A stretch of DNA of 64,000 bases from assembly GCA_027475525.1 (NCBI GenBank), contig JAMWFC010000113.1:2220001-2284000 (forward strand), written 5' to 3'. Source of the stretch: Macrolepiota albuminosa. Taxonomy: Eukaryota > Basidiomycota > Agaricomycetes > Agaricales > Agaricaceae. A program made the position numbers and the translations under genes. The stretch's first letter is position 1, and each line of letters begins with the position of its first letter. Positions 44,166 to 55,954 of this stretch are shown piece after piece. The notes under the pieces were generated by a model, which did not search any database, had not been told where the DNA came from, and saw only the letters and a program-made list of their open reading frames with translations.

Positions 44166-45773
44166 GAAAGGCAAGGCAGTGAGCCTTACAGAGGAAGATA
44201 TTCCTCGATTGCACTAGCAATGGCAACATGAGTTTGCTGATATTGTCAACGGAACGAAAGAAGAACTTCCTCCATGGCAGGAGGCTAATCATGAGATTAA
44301 TCTTATTGACAATAATAAGCAGTACAAGTACCATTTGCCTCGCTGTCTGTGAGCACTACAGGATCAGCTTTGTGAAAAGACAAACAGATATATAAACGCA
44401 AAGTGGTGGGAACCACAACCTGCGGTGCAAGCTGCACCTTTACTTTGTATTTCCAAGAAGGATAAGATGTTACAAACTGCATTGGATGCACAACAGCACA
44501 ATGATAATACAGTCAAGAACGTAACACCCCTTCCAGATCAGGAAGTCATACACGAAGATGTTGCTACAGCAAAATATAAGTCAAAAATTGATCTAACAGA
44601 TGCATATGAACAGGTTTGCATACATGAAGAGGATATACCAAAGATGCTGTTTTTGTCCCTGATAGGGACATTTGTGAGTAATATCATGCAGATTGGTGAC
44701 TGTAATGCACCAGCAACATTCCAGAGGTTAATGACCTCAATCTTCCGAGATGTAATTGAGAAGTTTATGCACATTTATTTAGACAATATATTCATCTTTT
44801 CAGACTCCATTGAGGAGCATGAGCAGCATCTACGAGTTGTGTTTGAACAACTATGTAAGGCCAGCCTCTACCTCAAATGGAAGAAGTATGAGTTGTATGC
44901 ACCTAGTATAGACTGTCTTGGTCACATCATTGACAAGAAGGGTATTCACCTGGACACAGACAAACTTGATCAAATTTGAGAGTGGTGTACTCCATGCACG
45001 TATAATGATATCCAGTGCTTTGTTGAATTAGTGAACTATATTGGTAACTTTTTACCAGATATCATGGCATACACTGGGCCACTGATGGCCATGACCCAGA
45101 ATGGGTTCCCTTTTTACTGGAGACTGCTGCATCAGCAGTGCTTCAAGATGATTAAGCACATTTGCACAAGGATGCCAGTGATCTGGCCAATTGATCCATG
45201 CATTGACAAGCCCATTTGGCTCATATGCGATGTATCAAAGACCGGGGTTGGGGCCATGTTTGGCCAAGGTAAAACATGGCAAACTTGCCAATTAGCGGGA
45301 TTTATGTCTTGTAAGTTCACTGCTGCACAGCAAAACTATGCTGTTCATGAGTTGGAAACACTCGCTATCCTGGAAGCCCTTCTAAAGTGGGAGAATAAGC
45401 TGATGGGGTATAAGATCCATATCATTATGGATTACAAGGCACTCAAGTTTTTCAAGACCCAAGTGCACCTATCACTATGACAACATTGCTGGATCAACTA
45501 CATGTCGCAATATCAGTTCGACATCACCTATGTAAAAGGTGAATTGAACAAGGTGGTGGACTGCCTGTCTTAATATTTTGAGAGTGATACTCAAGATGAT
45601 GTCCATGATGCACACAACTATGTTCAAGTAGACAAACGCATTGACCTGGAGAGTGAGGACTTGCTCCTGCATAGGTTCCATGAAATCAAAGAACATACAG
45701 TCAAGCTACGCACCATGCAAGCGCAGGAATCACATCACAGCAAGCAACTGCAAGAACAGCGAGAAGCTCGCAA
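44166..45773 (+). pseudogene. Gypsy family 2 RT-RNase H, copy A
   Basis: RT: APLLCISKKDKMLQTALDA, KIDLTDAYEQV, FQRLMTSIFRDVI, the catalytic box as YLDN, and the connection LKWKKYELY. RNase H: WLICDVSKTGVGAMFGQ, ELETLAILEALLKW, IIMDYKAL. Stops at CGA-equivalent positions (for example before EWCTP near 44980). Ends at the insertion after REARN. Confidence 0.85.
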
Positions 45774-46700
45774 TGATAGGCTTCTACTCAGACTGAGTGC
45801 ATCAAGAGACATTACAGGCCAACCAACACTTGACGTACTGGAGACTCTAGCGACCAGTTTGGAATATAGAGCAGCCCTAGCTCTGTCACTTTACCACAGA
45901 ACTTGTCCATTTACCCTAATCACCAGTTACCAGGCCTTCAACACATCCCATTCACCTATTCCAAGGACAAAGGAGGCTTAGAATATATAGCACTAACACA
46001 ATGGTGGGAGGGGACTCTAACTAAATCCCATCACTTCCAGAAGGAGTCAGCAGCAGGCGCTGCCATTTGACAAGACACTTCAATCAGAAGTCTAAAAAGA
46101 TCAATGACAGCGGCACAGGATATACTTAAACCCAACATCTGGACCTGTCAGAAACTGGTACAATGAGTAGCAGTGACATTAGCACTCATGGCATCTGTCG
46201 AGGATTTTCTGACCATACTCCAGAACAGCCTGGCCAATCGGATTTATAGTAAAAGTGAGCAGACTTGTATAATTCTAAATCAATATAGAGTCACCATTGG
46301 TTGCTGTGGGTCATAACGCTGTTGGTCGCTGTCATCCATGTGCAAAAGGTTGCCGTTGACAGATCACCATTAGAGAAAACCATGAGGAGAGGCGCTAGGA
46401 AGTAGCGCCGCAGATGGACTTTTATCTTGGCAAACATGGTAGTGCATAGTATATAAAATAGCTACTTTGCATGTATATAACAACAAATTGTAACCTCTTG
46501 AGCACACAGTTACACTTAGCGTTCAAATTGTGCTAGCTTTTTCTGACTTTGTCACTAGGTTGGGCGCTAGCCTTGTCTATCTTGTCTTTGTCATTTATAG
46601 TGCCACCTACAGGCACAATATGCTGCACTACTCATCTTTTCTTCTATATCTTTGTTTAAGCTACAATACTTACTGTCTGCCAGGTAGCATCTGAGGCGCT

Positions 46701-47472
46701 TGTCACGACCCCTCCCCTCCAGATCCACCCCGGGACACTCCTGGAACCCCATCTGGGACCCTCCCTCTGACCCCACAGAACACGCCCTGCCATCATGACT
46801 ACCAACACCACCATCACACGCATCAAAGACTGCCATCACCCGGCACTCCCTGGCAACCCCACATCATGGACCCAGGATCAACCACCATCAACCTCCAATC
46901 AACAACCAGATCATGCCAACTGCTTCTGGGCCATCACACATCACGCATCACAACTCCAATTTATCGTGTGCTCCACATGCATAATCCCAGTATACAGTCC
47001 CTCTCCCACTACTCAATGTCCTCCGGAACTTATCTCAGACACTCCAAAACCCCAGAGACCCAGACCTGGCCCCATAGTACTTATAGTGTAGCTCCCTGTT
47101 GTATTCGCTAGTCTTGATATTACACTTGTTTGCTTGCATGCCCTTTGACTGACTAGTACACCCAATTGGTATGCTTTGACTGGCACGCTCAAATTGTTTG
47201 TGTGCTCCTAAGACTGATATGCACTTTGCAATCTAAACTTTACTAACCGGGTCTCATCCTAGAACCTCTGGTTCTCAACTTGACTCAAACCCTCTTACTC
47301 TTCACCCCCACCCAATTTCTGGACTAAGTCCCTTATCCCAGGAATCCCCTGTTTGCATTTTGAACCCCGGAAGCTCAGCCCAGAGTTCCAGACACCCAAG
47401 TACACGTAGATCAAGTCTACCTCGTAAGGGCGTTGCTTTCCTGGAAAGCCCCTGACTCAGTGGAACCTGACA
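46701..47472 (+). repeat. Gypsy family 1 5' LTR
   Basis: 772 bp, TGTCACGACC...AACCTGACA. Contains the presumed transcript start region with AGTCTTGATATTA (47110-47122), complementary to the site just after the LTR. Confidence 0.9.
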
Positions 47473-47485
47473 TAATATCAAGACT
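47473..47485 (+). promoter_or_regulatory. Putative self-priming primer-binding site
   Basis: TAATATCAAGACT lies directly after the LTR end and is the exact reverse complement (13 of 13) of 47110-47122 inside the LTR. No TGG-type tRNA complement is next to the LTR. This resembles the Tf1/sushi mode, in which the 5' end of the mRNA primes reverse transcription. Confidence 0.7.
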
Positions 47486-47505
47486 CTCTCCTTACACTGT
47501 TCTTG

Positions 47506-50200
47506 ATGGCTACGTATACTCACATCTATTACCCCATGGGCTACCAGACCAACTCTTATAAGCATCCAGTTCCCAACTACTACTCCACACAGACCCCCCG
47601 CCCCGCTTACCCACCTCTCCTGTATGAGCCCCAACGTCTCCACCGCCACTGGGCTCCTGACCTGTCTCTCTACAGCCTGGGCCCCTCAGCCAGCTAGGCC
47701 TCTCCGCTCAACCTAGCCATGGCACGACCTGTGGAGGCCCCCTCATACTGGAGCATCCCCAGGGGTCTACTGGAGACCCCACCCATCCTCAGTGGACCTC
47801 GCCTGATTCTTTCTAGCGAGGGCTCCTTTGCACTCACCCCCTATTACAGTTACCAACGCCCTGTCCCCCAATCCCGTGGACCCCCCAACTATGACTACCC
47901 CTCTTGACATTATCCGGCCACTGCCCTACCTGCTCGGACCCCTCCCTTGCCAATGGGACAACGACGTCTTGAGAAGTATGAATGGCAATGGGACAAAGTG
48001 CTCCGCTTACTCAGGATCTCACCAGAGAACTTTGCACAGCAGACAAGGGTGCTACTCATGGAATTTGGACACAATAACTTTGAAGAAACTCCAGAAGACT
48101 GGGCCCATTGCTTGGTCAAATTTGGGGACCACCTCACACGAGGAGAACTCCTGAAGCAGACTATGGTAAAGTATAGATGCAATACGATCCTCTGCGAGGA
48201 GCTGCAGCAACTGCTTGACAAAGTCCACGTGTTACCCTCTCCTCAGCCCCTCAACGACCCCACAGACCTGGGTCGCTCAATTCACATCTGACAGAAACCC
48301 CCAGAACTGGCCCTAGCAGCCCCTGCGGTCCCAACTCCAGAGCAACAACAACAGGAAGAGCAACAAAATGCCTCAGCCATACTGCGGTCCCTCAACCCAA
48401 TGGGAGGGCTATTCGATCAGCCTGCTGCCCACACAGTAGGCTTGTCAACTCACCATAGGGCTAACTCCATTCCTAGCACCTTCAAGACCTGAAGACAGCC
48501 CCAGAGACCCCTGGAACTGCTCCTGCAAATGGACAACATCCGACCTCCACCCCCAGCAACCTCCGGGAGACCCAGGCAGACACCCCTAGCATGGACAACA
48601 TGCTGTGCTACATTGACGAGCTCACTCGGAGCAACAACAAACAATGCCCTGCACCTGCAACCACCCTGGCACCACCTCCCATGTCTGCCCCAGCCCCTCT
48701 GGAGCCCAACTTCCATCGCAACCCCCCACCCCACTTCGACCTGTGGAACCCCCCACAGCCTCCGATGCAAGTGCAACCCTCTCGGGTTGAACGTCCTCCA
48801 CGCAACCTGGCACCTGGCCCAGCACCCAGCCCCCCCCAGATTGACCTGACACCACCAAACCTTCCCCGACTGCCTCTGCCACCCCCAACCAAACTCTGAG
48901 GATGACCCCCTAGCCCCTCACCTCTGCTGCTCCCTGCATGGAGACCTGGACTTCCCCCCAGCAGGGATGAAAACCTTTGGGACAATGGACCTCCCAGGTG
49001 TGGACCTCTAGGTGAGCCACCCAGAGAAGGCCCTCCAGGTGGGTGGGGTCCTGCCCTCAGTGCCTTTCCTCCCCAAGGAGGGGGGGTAACCACTATTACT
49101 ACTACTACAATGCCGGCCCCCCTCCCTGCAATGCTACCAGACTGGATGATGCTTGCGATGCCCTCACTGCAAAGGGCATCTGGATATCCAAAAGCCTGAC
49201 ACATTCATAGGCCAGGATCCCCAAAAATGGCATACCTTCCTCACTCAACGTCTTAACATGTTTCAGGTGAAGCCACTCACGTTTTAGGTTGACAGCTCCC
49301 AGGTGGGCTTTGCCACCTCGTACCTCCAGGAGATCATCTTCGATCACTACATGGCCCTCATCCAGTTCAATCCCAACAACCCGGCACTCTCCCACTGGCA
49401 AGCCTTCATCGACAAGTTTTCTGGGAAATTTGGGATTTATGACACTGTGACTGAGGCCAAGGACAACCTCTTCAACCTCTAGATGCGTTCTGAGAAATGC
49501 TTCACCACCTTCATTGTATGTTTTGAGAAGGAAGCTTACGAGACAGGCTGGAACTACAGCACCCTCCGGTACACCCTCTGCTGCACACTGCTGCAATGTA
49601 TCAAGAATGTCCTCTGACTTGCTCTGAAACAACCCTCCTATGACGGATACAAGGCCCTTGTTATGCAGATTGACCAGCGCTACTGGGAAGACCGCAGTGA
49701 GTATTTGAACTCCCGAGCCCCCTAGAACCCTAGGGGAGGACCCCCATGGCCCTCTGGTAAATCCTCCAACCCCCAAAACCAAAACCCCAGTCCCCCCATG
49801 TTTCCTGGTGGCTGACCCCCAGTGAGTCACGGCCCACTCAATACTAACTCCAGCAGCGGTGCCCACCCCCAGGCTTAACTTAACGCCGCCATGGCCGCCA
49901 ATGACCCAGGCAACATGCCAAGCCCCAAGAACCCCCAGAAGACCCTGAAGACCCTGATTTTGCTGACAAATGGGATGAAGAGGCCCTCCGGGCCAACTGG
50001 CTTCAGAAGAAGGGATGATCCTGGGTTGAAGTTCTGAAGGATGTGCAGGAACGATGAAGGAGGGAAGGTGTTTGCATAGTCTGTGGTGAGAAAGACCATT
50101 TCATCTCCAAGTGCCCCCAACAACAGGTTATGGGACGCACCACCTGGACCTTTGAAGGGGAGGACACCACCTATAAATATTCGGAAAACAACCCGGCAAT
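47506..50200 (+). pseudogene. Gypsy family 1 Gag
   Basis: ATG at 47506 (MATYTHIYYPMGYQ). A Tyr/Pro-rich start and Pro-rich linker, a helical part at 47947-48290 (RRLEKYEWQWDKVLRLLRIS), the capsid domain at about 49190-49700 (FIGQDPQKWHTFLTQRL, LSHWQAFIDKFSGKFG, YDGYKALVMQIDQRYWE), and the zinc knuckle CIVCGEKDHFISKCP (about 50075-50119). Several stops and frame changes. Confidence 0.8.
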
Positions 50201-50289
50201 TTAGACTCAGAAGACGCCCTAAATCATGGAATCAACCCTGATGTCTTCTTTGCCCTGGTCTTCCATCTTCACTTCACGATACTTGTACA

Positions 50290-51285
50290 GGACACCCTCA
50301 CGGCTTACCTACTCTCCAACTCCTTGCACTCCCTCCTCCTCAAAACCTGCCTCACTTCCTCTGGAATCCCCCTCAACACCCTCATCAACAATGGTGCCAC
50401 AGACAACTTCATCAACAAGGCATGGTCTATCTTCACCCTGGAACCCGCTCAACGACTCCCGGTCCTGGTACGACTCTGCCTCTTCAACGGAGATGCCTCT
50501 ACAGCAGGGAATATCACTCATTCCATGCATATGCCTGTTATCTTCGCCAATGGACAGACTCACACTCTCTGGATGCTCATAATCAAACTCCACCCCTCTG
50601 CATCCTTGGTCTTAGGGCTTCTGTGGCTCCAAGACACTAACCTCCATGTCAACTGGTGACATCTCATCCTTTGCCTGACCCGGGAATCAACACCCGACAA
50701 CATCCCGCACTCTCCAGGCCCCGACCCAACTCCAAAGGACCTCCTGGATGGGCCCCCACCACCCTCTGGGCTCCAGTTCCACTCGTCCCAATCCTTTGTC
50801 ATCAATGCTAGGGTAGACGGCGCCCCAGGACCAATATTAGCCCTTATTGACAGTGGAGCTACCAGAGTTTTCATCAGTAACACCCTTGACCTTTCCCACA
50901 ACTCACTTGACCAACCCCTCCACCTGCAATGGCTCGACGGCACCCTCTCCTCCTCCAGCCCTATCCAGAGGTCTCACTCAGAACATGTGACCCTGGACAA
51001 TGGCTTTGAGTTCACCTCTGACTTTCTGGTCATGCAGCTTCACGGATCAACCCCGATGGTGCTGGAACTACCCTGGCTATGTGATATGAACCCCAACATT
51101 GACTGGAGAATGCTCACCATGATGTTTCCGGGACCCAAGGACCACCCCACAACTGCTGTGCATCTCCGGGCTTTAGGGAGTGACCCGAAGCCTGACACCT
51201 CTGGGGCTGCAACCTCGCCCCTCACTGATGTGCCCCCAACCACGCCCCTGATGCCCGTCCAAACCTGCAAGGCCCCCAATTGATC
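50290..51285 (+). pseudogene. Gypsy family 1 protease region, two retropepsin-like blocks
   Basis: The first block (50324-50659) has NTLINNGATDNFI, where Asn replaces the catalytic Asp, and ends LVLGLLWLQDTNLHVNW. The second (about 50800-51110) has LALIDSGATRVFIS with the Asp present, and ends MVLELPWLCDMNPNIDW. Two tandem blocks of the same fold suggest a duplication or a paired-domain protease. Confidence 0.7.
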
Positions 51286-51492
51286 CCCAAACATTCCTCA
51301 GAACAAGTACAAAGGGCCGAACTACTCGGGCTGGTCTCAGACACATGCCAAACCCACTCCAACCTGGGAACTCATGACCCCAATTGACTCAAATGCACTT
51401 GACATTAGGATCATTGAAGCCGCCCCCTTCACCCACCTCATGCAGAACAGAACCCCCACGTTTCAGCTGCAGACCTCGCCGTCACAGTTCGA

Positions 51493-51594
51493 AGTTCCAG
51501 ACACCTGAGTACATGTAGATCAAGTCTGCCTTGTAAGGGCGTTGCTTTCCTGGAAAGCCTCTGACTCAGCAAAACCTGACATAATATCAAGACT
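51493..51594 (+). repeat. Embedded LTR end plus primer site inside pol
   Basis: 102 bp matching 47384-47485: the last 89 bp of the LTR plus the 13-nt primer site, ending exactly at its last base. It lies between protease and RT. Confidence 0.85.
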
Positions 51595-52660
51595 ATGAGC
51601 AGACACCATCCCCCTAGAGAAGAAAACCGAGGAGCAGATCCTCCAAGAAGTAGTTCCCCCAGAGTATCACAAATTCACTGTCTGGCCCTCTGCCTCCGCC
51701 GCCAGAGCCCTGGTTCTATTCGCCAAAAAGAAGGATGGCTCGCTCCAGCTCTGCGTCGACTACTGGGGACTCAACAAGATCACCAAGAAGAACCACTATC
51801 TGCTTCTGCTCATTGGCGATCTGGTTGATCGACTCTGCAGTGCCAAGGTTTACACGAAAATTGACCTCTGCTCTGGCTACAACAATGTCCACATCATCCC
51901 AGGACATGAGTGGAAAACCATGTTCCACACACAGTATGGTCTGTTTGAATACCTTGTAATGCCTTTTGGAATGACTAACTCCCCCACCATGTTCCAATAC
52001 TTCATGAACGACATCTTCTACAATATGAGCAACATCTTTGTGATCGTCTACCTGGACAACATTCTCATCTACTCCGACTCAAAGGAGGACTACCAGAAGC
52101 ACGTTCGACAAGTTCTGGAACGCCTCTGGAAGCACAACCTCCATGCCAAACCTGAGAAGTGTTCGTTCCACATGGAAGAGGTTGAGTATCTCGGCATTAT
52201 TGTATCCCCAAATGGCATTTGCATGGACTTCCACAAGGTCAAGGCCATTGTCAACTGGCCACAACCCTGGAACATCAAAAAAGTACAATCCTTCTTGGGT
52301 TTTGCTAACTTCTACCAGAAGTTTATAGATAATTACTTCAGTATCATGAAACCCCTCAACCGGCTCACATGCAAGGACATTGCATGGAACTGGGACAATA
52401 AGTGCCAGAGCATCTTTAACTTGCTCAAGGAGGCTTTCACAGCTGCCTCCATACTCTGGCATTACAATCCCGCCCTCCCGATCATCCTGGAATACGACGC
52501 CTCCAACTACACCATCGCTGGGATTCTCTCGCAGATGGGACCTAATGGTAGGGAACCTCAGCTGGTCACCTTCTACACCTGGTCTATGATCAACGCCAAG
52601 CTCAACTATGACATCTATGATAAGGACACCCCAGGATATGTAAGACCCTCCAGCTGGTCT
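51595..52660 (+). pseudogene. Gypsy family 1 RT-RNase H
   Basis: RT: LQLCVDYWGLNKITKKNHY, KIDLCSGYNNVHI, YLVMPFGMTNSPTMFQ, the catalytic box as YLDN, and VEYLGIIVSPNGI. RNase H start: LEYDASNYTIAGILSQ. Its end is missing: the frame passes from INAKLNYDIYDKD straight to the integrase zinc-binding region, so most of RNase H appears deleted near 52640. Confidence 0.85.
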
Positions 52661-52683
52661 CCCAGACTTACTTTTGGCCAGGA

Positions 52684-53544
52684 TTGAAGAAGGACATGAC
52701 CCGCTACATTCGATTATGCAAACCCTGCCTCTGGGCCAAGGTTCCCCAACACCAACCCTATAGACTCCTGAAACCTCTGCTGGTTGGACGACGCTCCTGG
52801 TCCTCCATATCCCTGGATCACATTGTTGAACTCCCAGAATCCGAAGGGTTCGATGCCATTCTTGTTGTTATGTATAGGCTAACCAAACAGGGCATCTTCC
52901 TACCCTGCCACACCACGGACTTTACCTGGCTGTTTCTTGAGCATGTCTTTGCCAAGCACGGACTCCCAGACGACATCGTCTCTGACTGTGGCCCACTCTT
53001 TGTGTCCAAGTTCCGGACCTCCCTGTGTAAGGCTCTTGAAGTAAAAACTAATCTCTCTACCGCCTACCACCCCAAAACCAACAGCCAAACCAAAAGGGTC
53101 AACCAATCTCTCAAGCAATACCTCTGGCTGTACGTCAATTACTTGCAGGACAACTGGCGTGCCAAGCTCCCCTTGGCCAAGTTCACCTACAACAACACGC
53201 CACACTCTGCCACTGGGGTGTCCCCCTTCTTTGCAAACAAGGGTTACCACCCCCGACTAACCCTCTCCCTCCAGAACGTCCCATCACACGCTGCCCACAA
53301 AGTTGTGCAGGACCTCTGCTCCCTCCACAAGTTCCTCCAGGAGGAAATTGATATTGCAAACTGGGCCTATATGAAACATGCCAACTGGAAGAGGGAAGAC
53401 ACCCCTGACTGGGCTCCCAGAACTAAGGTATGGCTAGACCGACGTCACCTCCGCACCCACCGGCCCTCCCTGAAACATGATCACAAGCGCCTTGGTCCAT
53501 TCAAAATTTTAAGAAAGGTCTCAATCCCATGCCTACAAGATTGA
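52684..53544 (+). pseudogene. Gypsy family 1 integrase
   Basis: CKPCLWAKVPQHQP (end of the zinc-binding region), core Asp in SISLDHIVELP, second Asp in DDIVSDCGPLF, and TNSQTKRVNQ, where the third catalytic residue Glu is replaced by Lys. Downstream FTYNNTPHSATGVSPFF is typical. The frame breaks at 53520, before PVF and a PPPVEVDD-like end near 53650. Confidence 0.85.
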
Positions 53545-53659
53545 GCTTTCCCCGGGGCTAAAAGGCCTGCACCCAGTTTTCTCCATCTCCTGGAATGACA
53601 TCCCCTAGATCCCTTCTCCAAACAGCATCCTGACCCTCCTCCTCCAGTCGAGGTCGATG

Positions 53660-54535
53660 ATATGATGCTGTACCAGCAGTCAGGGACACAACATGCACCA
53701 GAAGTCAAAATAAACATTTAATCATAAGGCTGAAAACTGTAAGCCTCCTAGTAGCAGTCTCAACAAATTATATCTCCAAAAACACCCCAATAAATACACA
53801 GACAGTACAGAACAAAGAGCAGGGACCAGCTCAAGCTATCCACTCAACAATAGTCCAACCACTGTAATGGGGAGGGGAAGCATGGGAGCTGACAGAAGTG
53901 ACGAAATGGGATCAATTTGTGATGATCTAGATCAAGATCAGATCTGACAATGCCTGATTTGACATGACTGAAAGAGGAAAGGAAAAGAAGCATGGAGGGA
54001 TGTCAAAAGAAGCATGGAATGCAGGGAAGCGCTAAAAGGGGAAAGAAGGATCTATGAATGGGATCGTGCTAAATGGAGCTGAAGCAAATGGGAAAGTGGC
54101 AATCAGAGACATCCAGAGGAATGGTGGAACTGGTGGCACCGAAACATGCCTCCCAAAAGGGAAATTGGACTATCAAATATGTTTTGGAGGCTGGGGAGTT
54201 GACAACAAAAGAGTCATGTGTAGATAGTGGTCTGTGCATCAGAAAAACAGTATAAATAGCCCAAGTTTAGTAGAGAATAGACAGGCAATTGATAGGCAAA
54301 GGCTCGGTGTGTGCATCAGAAAAACAGTATAAATAGCCCAAGTTTAGTAGAGAATAGACAGGCAATTGATAGGCAAAGGCTCGGTGGTTTCCAGGGAGTG
54401 AATCACTTAGGCTGGAGTTTGTTGAGAACCCTCTGCTTTCAGGAAGATTATTGAAAGCCTTCAAATATATCAATTTCATCATCAAGTCAGTGTGCACTGC
54501 AAGTAACCTTCTACACTATCAAGCCCCAGAACTAT
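53660..54535. mobile_element. Insertion between integrase and chromodomain
   Basis: About 0.85 kb that separates PPPVEVDD from the chromodomain. CpG-poor, with tataaatag (54252-54260, repeated by a 77-bp duplication at 54233-54386). Ends not resolved; it may be a solo LTR. No ORF of note. Confidence 0.45.
54233..54386. repeat. 77-bp tandem duplication 9
   Basis: Exact 77-bp block in the insertion between integrase and chromodomain; duplicates the TATA-like element. Confidence 0.95.
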
Positions 54536-54790
54536 CAGTACTACTTGCAACCAAGTACTACATCGAGGATGAGTACCACTATGAGGTTGAAGAGATCCTC
54601 GACTCCTGGAGCATCTGCGGACGACCCCACTTCTTTGTACGATGGAAGGGATATGGCCCGGAGGACGACACCTGAAAACCATGCCAAAACCTTGAGGGTG
54701 CCTTTGACAAACTTTGGGACTTCCAACAACAGCATCTGGAGAACGACTTTCTCGGATGCAGAACTCACAGACGGCAGTAGTAGGCACAAC
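54536..54790 (+). pseudogene. Chromodomain of Gypsy family 1
   Basis: [13 protein letters not shown], then [15 protein letters not shown], a stop where Trp is expected, then GAFDKLWDFQQQH. This C-terminal chromodomain marks the element as a chromovirus and would direct integration to marked chromatin. Confidence 0.8.
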
Positions 54791-55250
54791 CCCCGCCTCT
54801 GAGCTTAATGGAGATTCAACTCCCGCATATATTTTCTGTTCTTCCTTTTCATATTTTGCCCCTTCTAATAATACTTTAACAAGACCAACAATTACTCTTC
54901 TCCGGCAGCGCCCCAAAATCTGGGCTAAGACCGGGACTTCATCTTTCTACAGTAACAGTCACTTTCCCTGGCTCTGAGGTGGCAAGTATATACATTTTTT
55001 GCTACAATTACATTATCTACAGTACAGACGCAATGGACAAAAACAAAAAAACAAGAAAAGTAACAGGACAAAAAACCCACCCTGGAAAACCCCCTAATGC
55101 CAGGGCTCCAGACCTTCCTCACCCTCCCCTTCTCCCTCTCCAGGCCAGCCCCAGAACTCCTCCCCCATCTCTCCCAGACTGTGCTTCTGCAGCGCTTCCT
55201 CCATCAGCTGCTCCCAGGATGGGAGAGGCTCACCCTCGTCCAGGACCCTC

Positions 55251-55943
55251 TCAAATCATGACCCTGAGACAGGCACGTTCCTCTGCCAATGCTTTGCCAC
55301 CACCCGCTCCAGCAGGCCGAGGCCTCACTCCACCGGTTGTCACTTCTGGGCACTGCCTCTCCTGCAGCGATGTGAGTGCCGTGGCCACCCTGTCTAGAAG
55401 CAAACAGTGCTTCCAGGCCCAGCCTGGGGATGTCAGTAGCAAACCAAATCCAGAGAAAAAAATACTTACTGAGCAAGGCCATTCGGACGATCACCACATC
55501 CCAGCACAGAATCTCCACCAATCCCAGATCCGAGGGGGCCATCTCTGGGAATCCCACCCCCTGCCCCAGCCTCGCCCTCAAAGCCTCCAGCTTGGCCTCT
55601 GCCTCCTCCAGGTCCTGGAGCACGGCCTCTTGACCCTCCTCCAGGCCTCTCCAGATAGCCACCTCCTCTCTCATCCCCTCCTCATGCTCCCTCTGCCCCT
55701 GCTCAGCCCGCTCCAAACGCTCCTGCAGGGCCCTGACATCGACGTCTAAGGGCCTCCCAAACAAGGGGAAAAATACTGCTGGGGACAGACATGGCAGAGA
55801 AACTGGGGGGGTCTCAGAGGGCTCTTTGAAGGCCCTGAGGAGAGACTGGGCGACGCCTGCCGCTTCCCCTTGTCTAGGTGCCCCCCACGACCCCCCTGCC
55901 CCTGGGTACTGGACCGAGTAGCCCAGCGCATGATCAGCACCAT
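55251..55943 (-). CDS. Antisense spliced coiled-coil gene in Gypsy family 1
   Basis: Minus strand, opposite to the retroelement. The probable start is ATG at 55943 (MVLIMRWATRSSTQGQGG). After one unresolved splice or shift near 55780 comes a long coiled coil (VRALQERLERAEQGQREHEE, then LEEGQEAVLQDLEEAEAKLE). An intron with a GTAAGT donor and CCCCAG acceptor (about 55425-55471) joins VIVRMALLS to WAWKHCLLLDRVATALTSLQ, and the stop is at 55251. The plus-strand ORF over the same DNA is Pro/Leu/His-rich and looks like its shadow. Function unknown; it resembles proteins annotated widely in Agaricomycetes as hypothetical, by my recollection only. Confidence 0.6.
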
Positions 55944-55954
55944 GGGCCGGCCCT

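Noticed and set aside
48608..49866. Long minus-strand ORFs (198 and 253 codons)
   Set aside because: They lie opposite the Gag of Gypsy family 1, are Gly-rich shadows of its Pro-rich frame, and have no motifs or splice support.
54979..55749. 256-codon plus-strand ORF rich in Pro, Leu and His
   Set aside because: Composition is that of an antisense shadow; the minus strand shows a coiled coil and a consensus intron joining two open parts.
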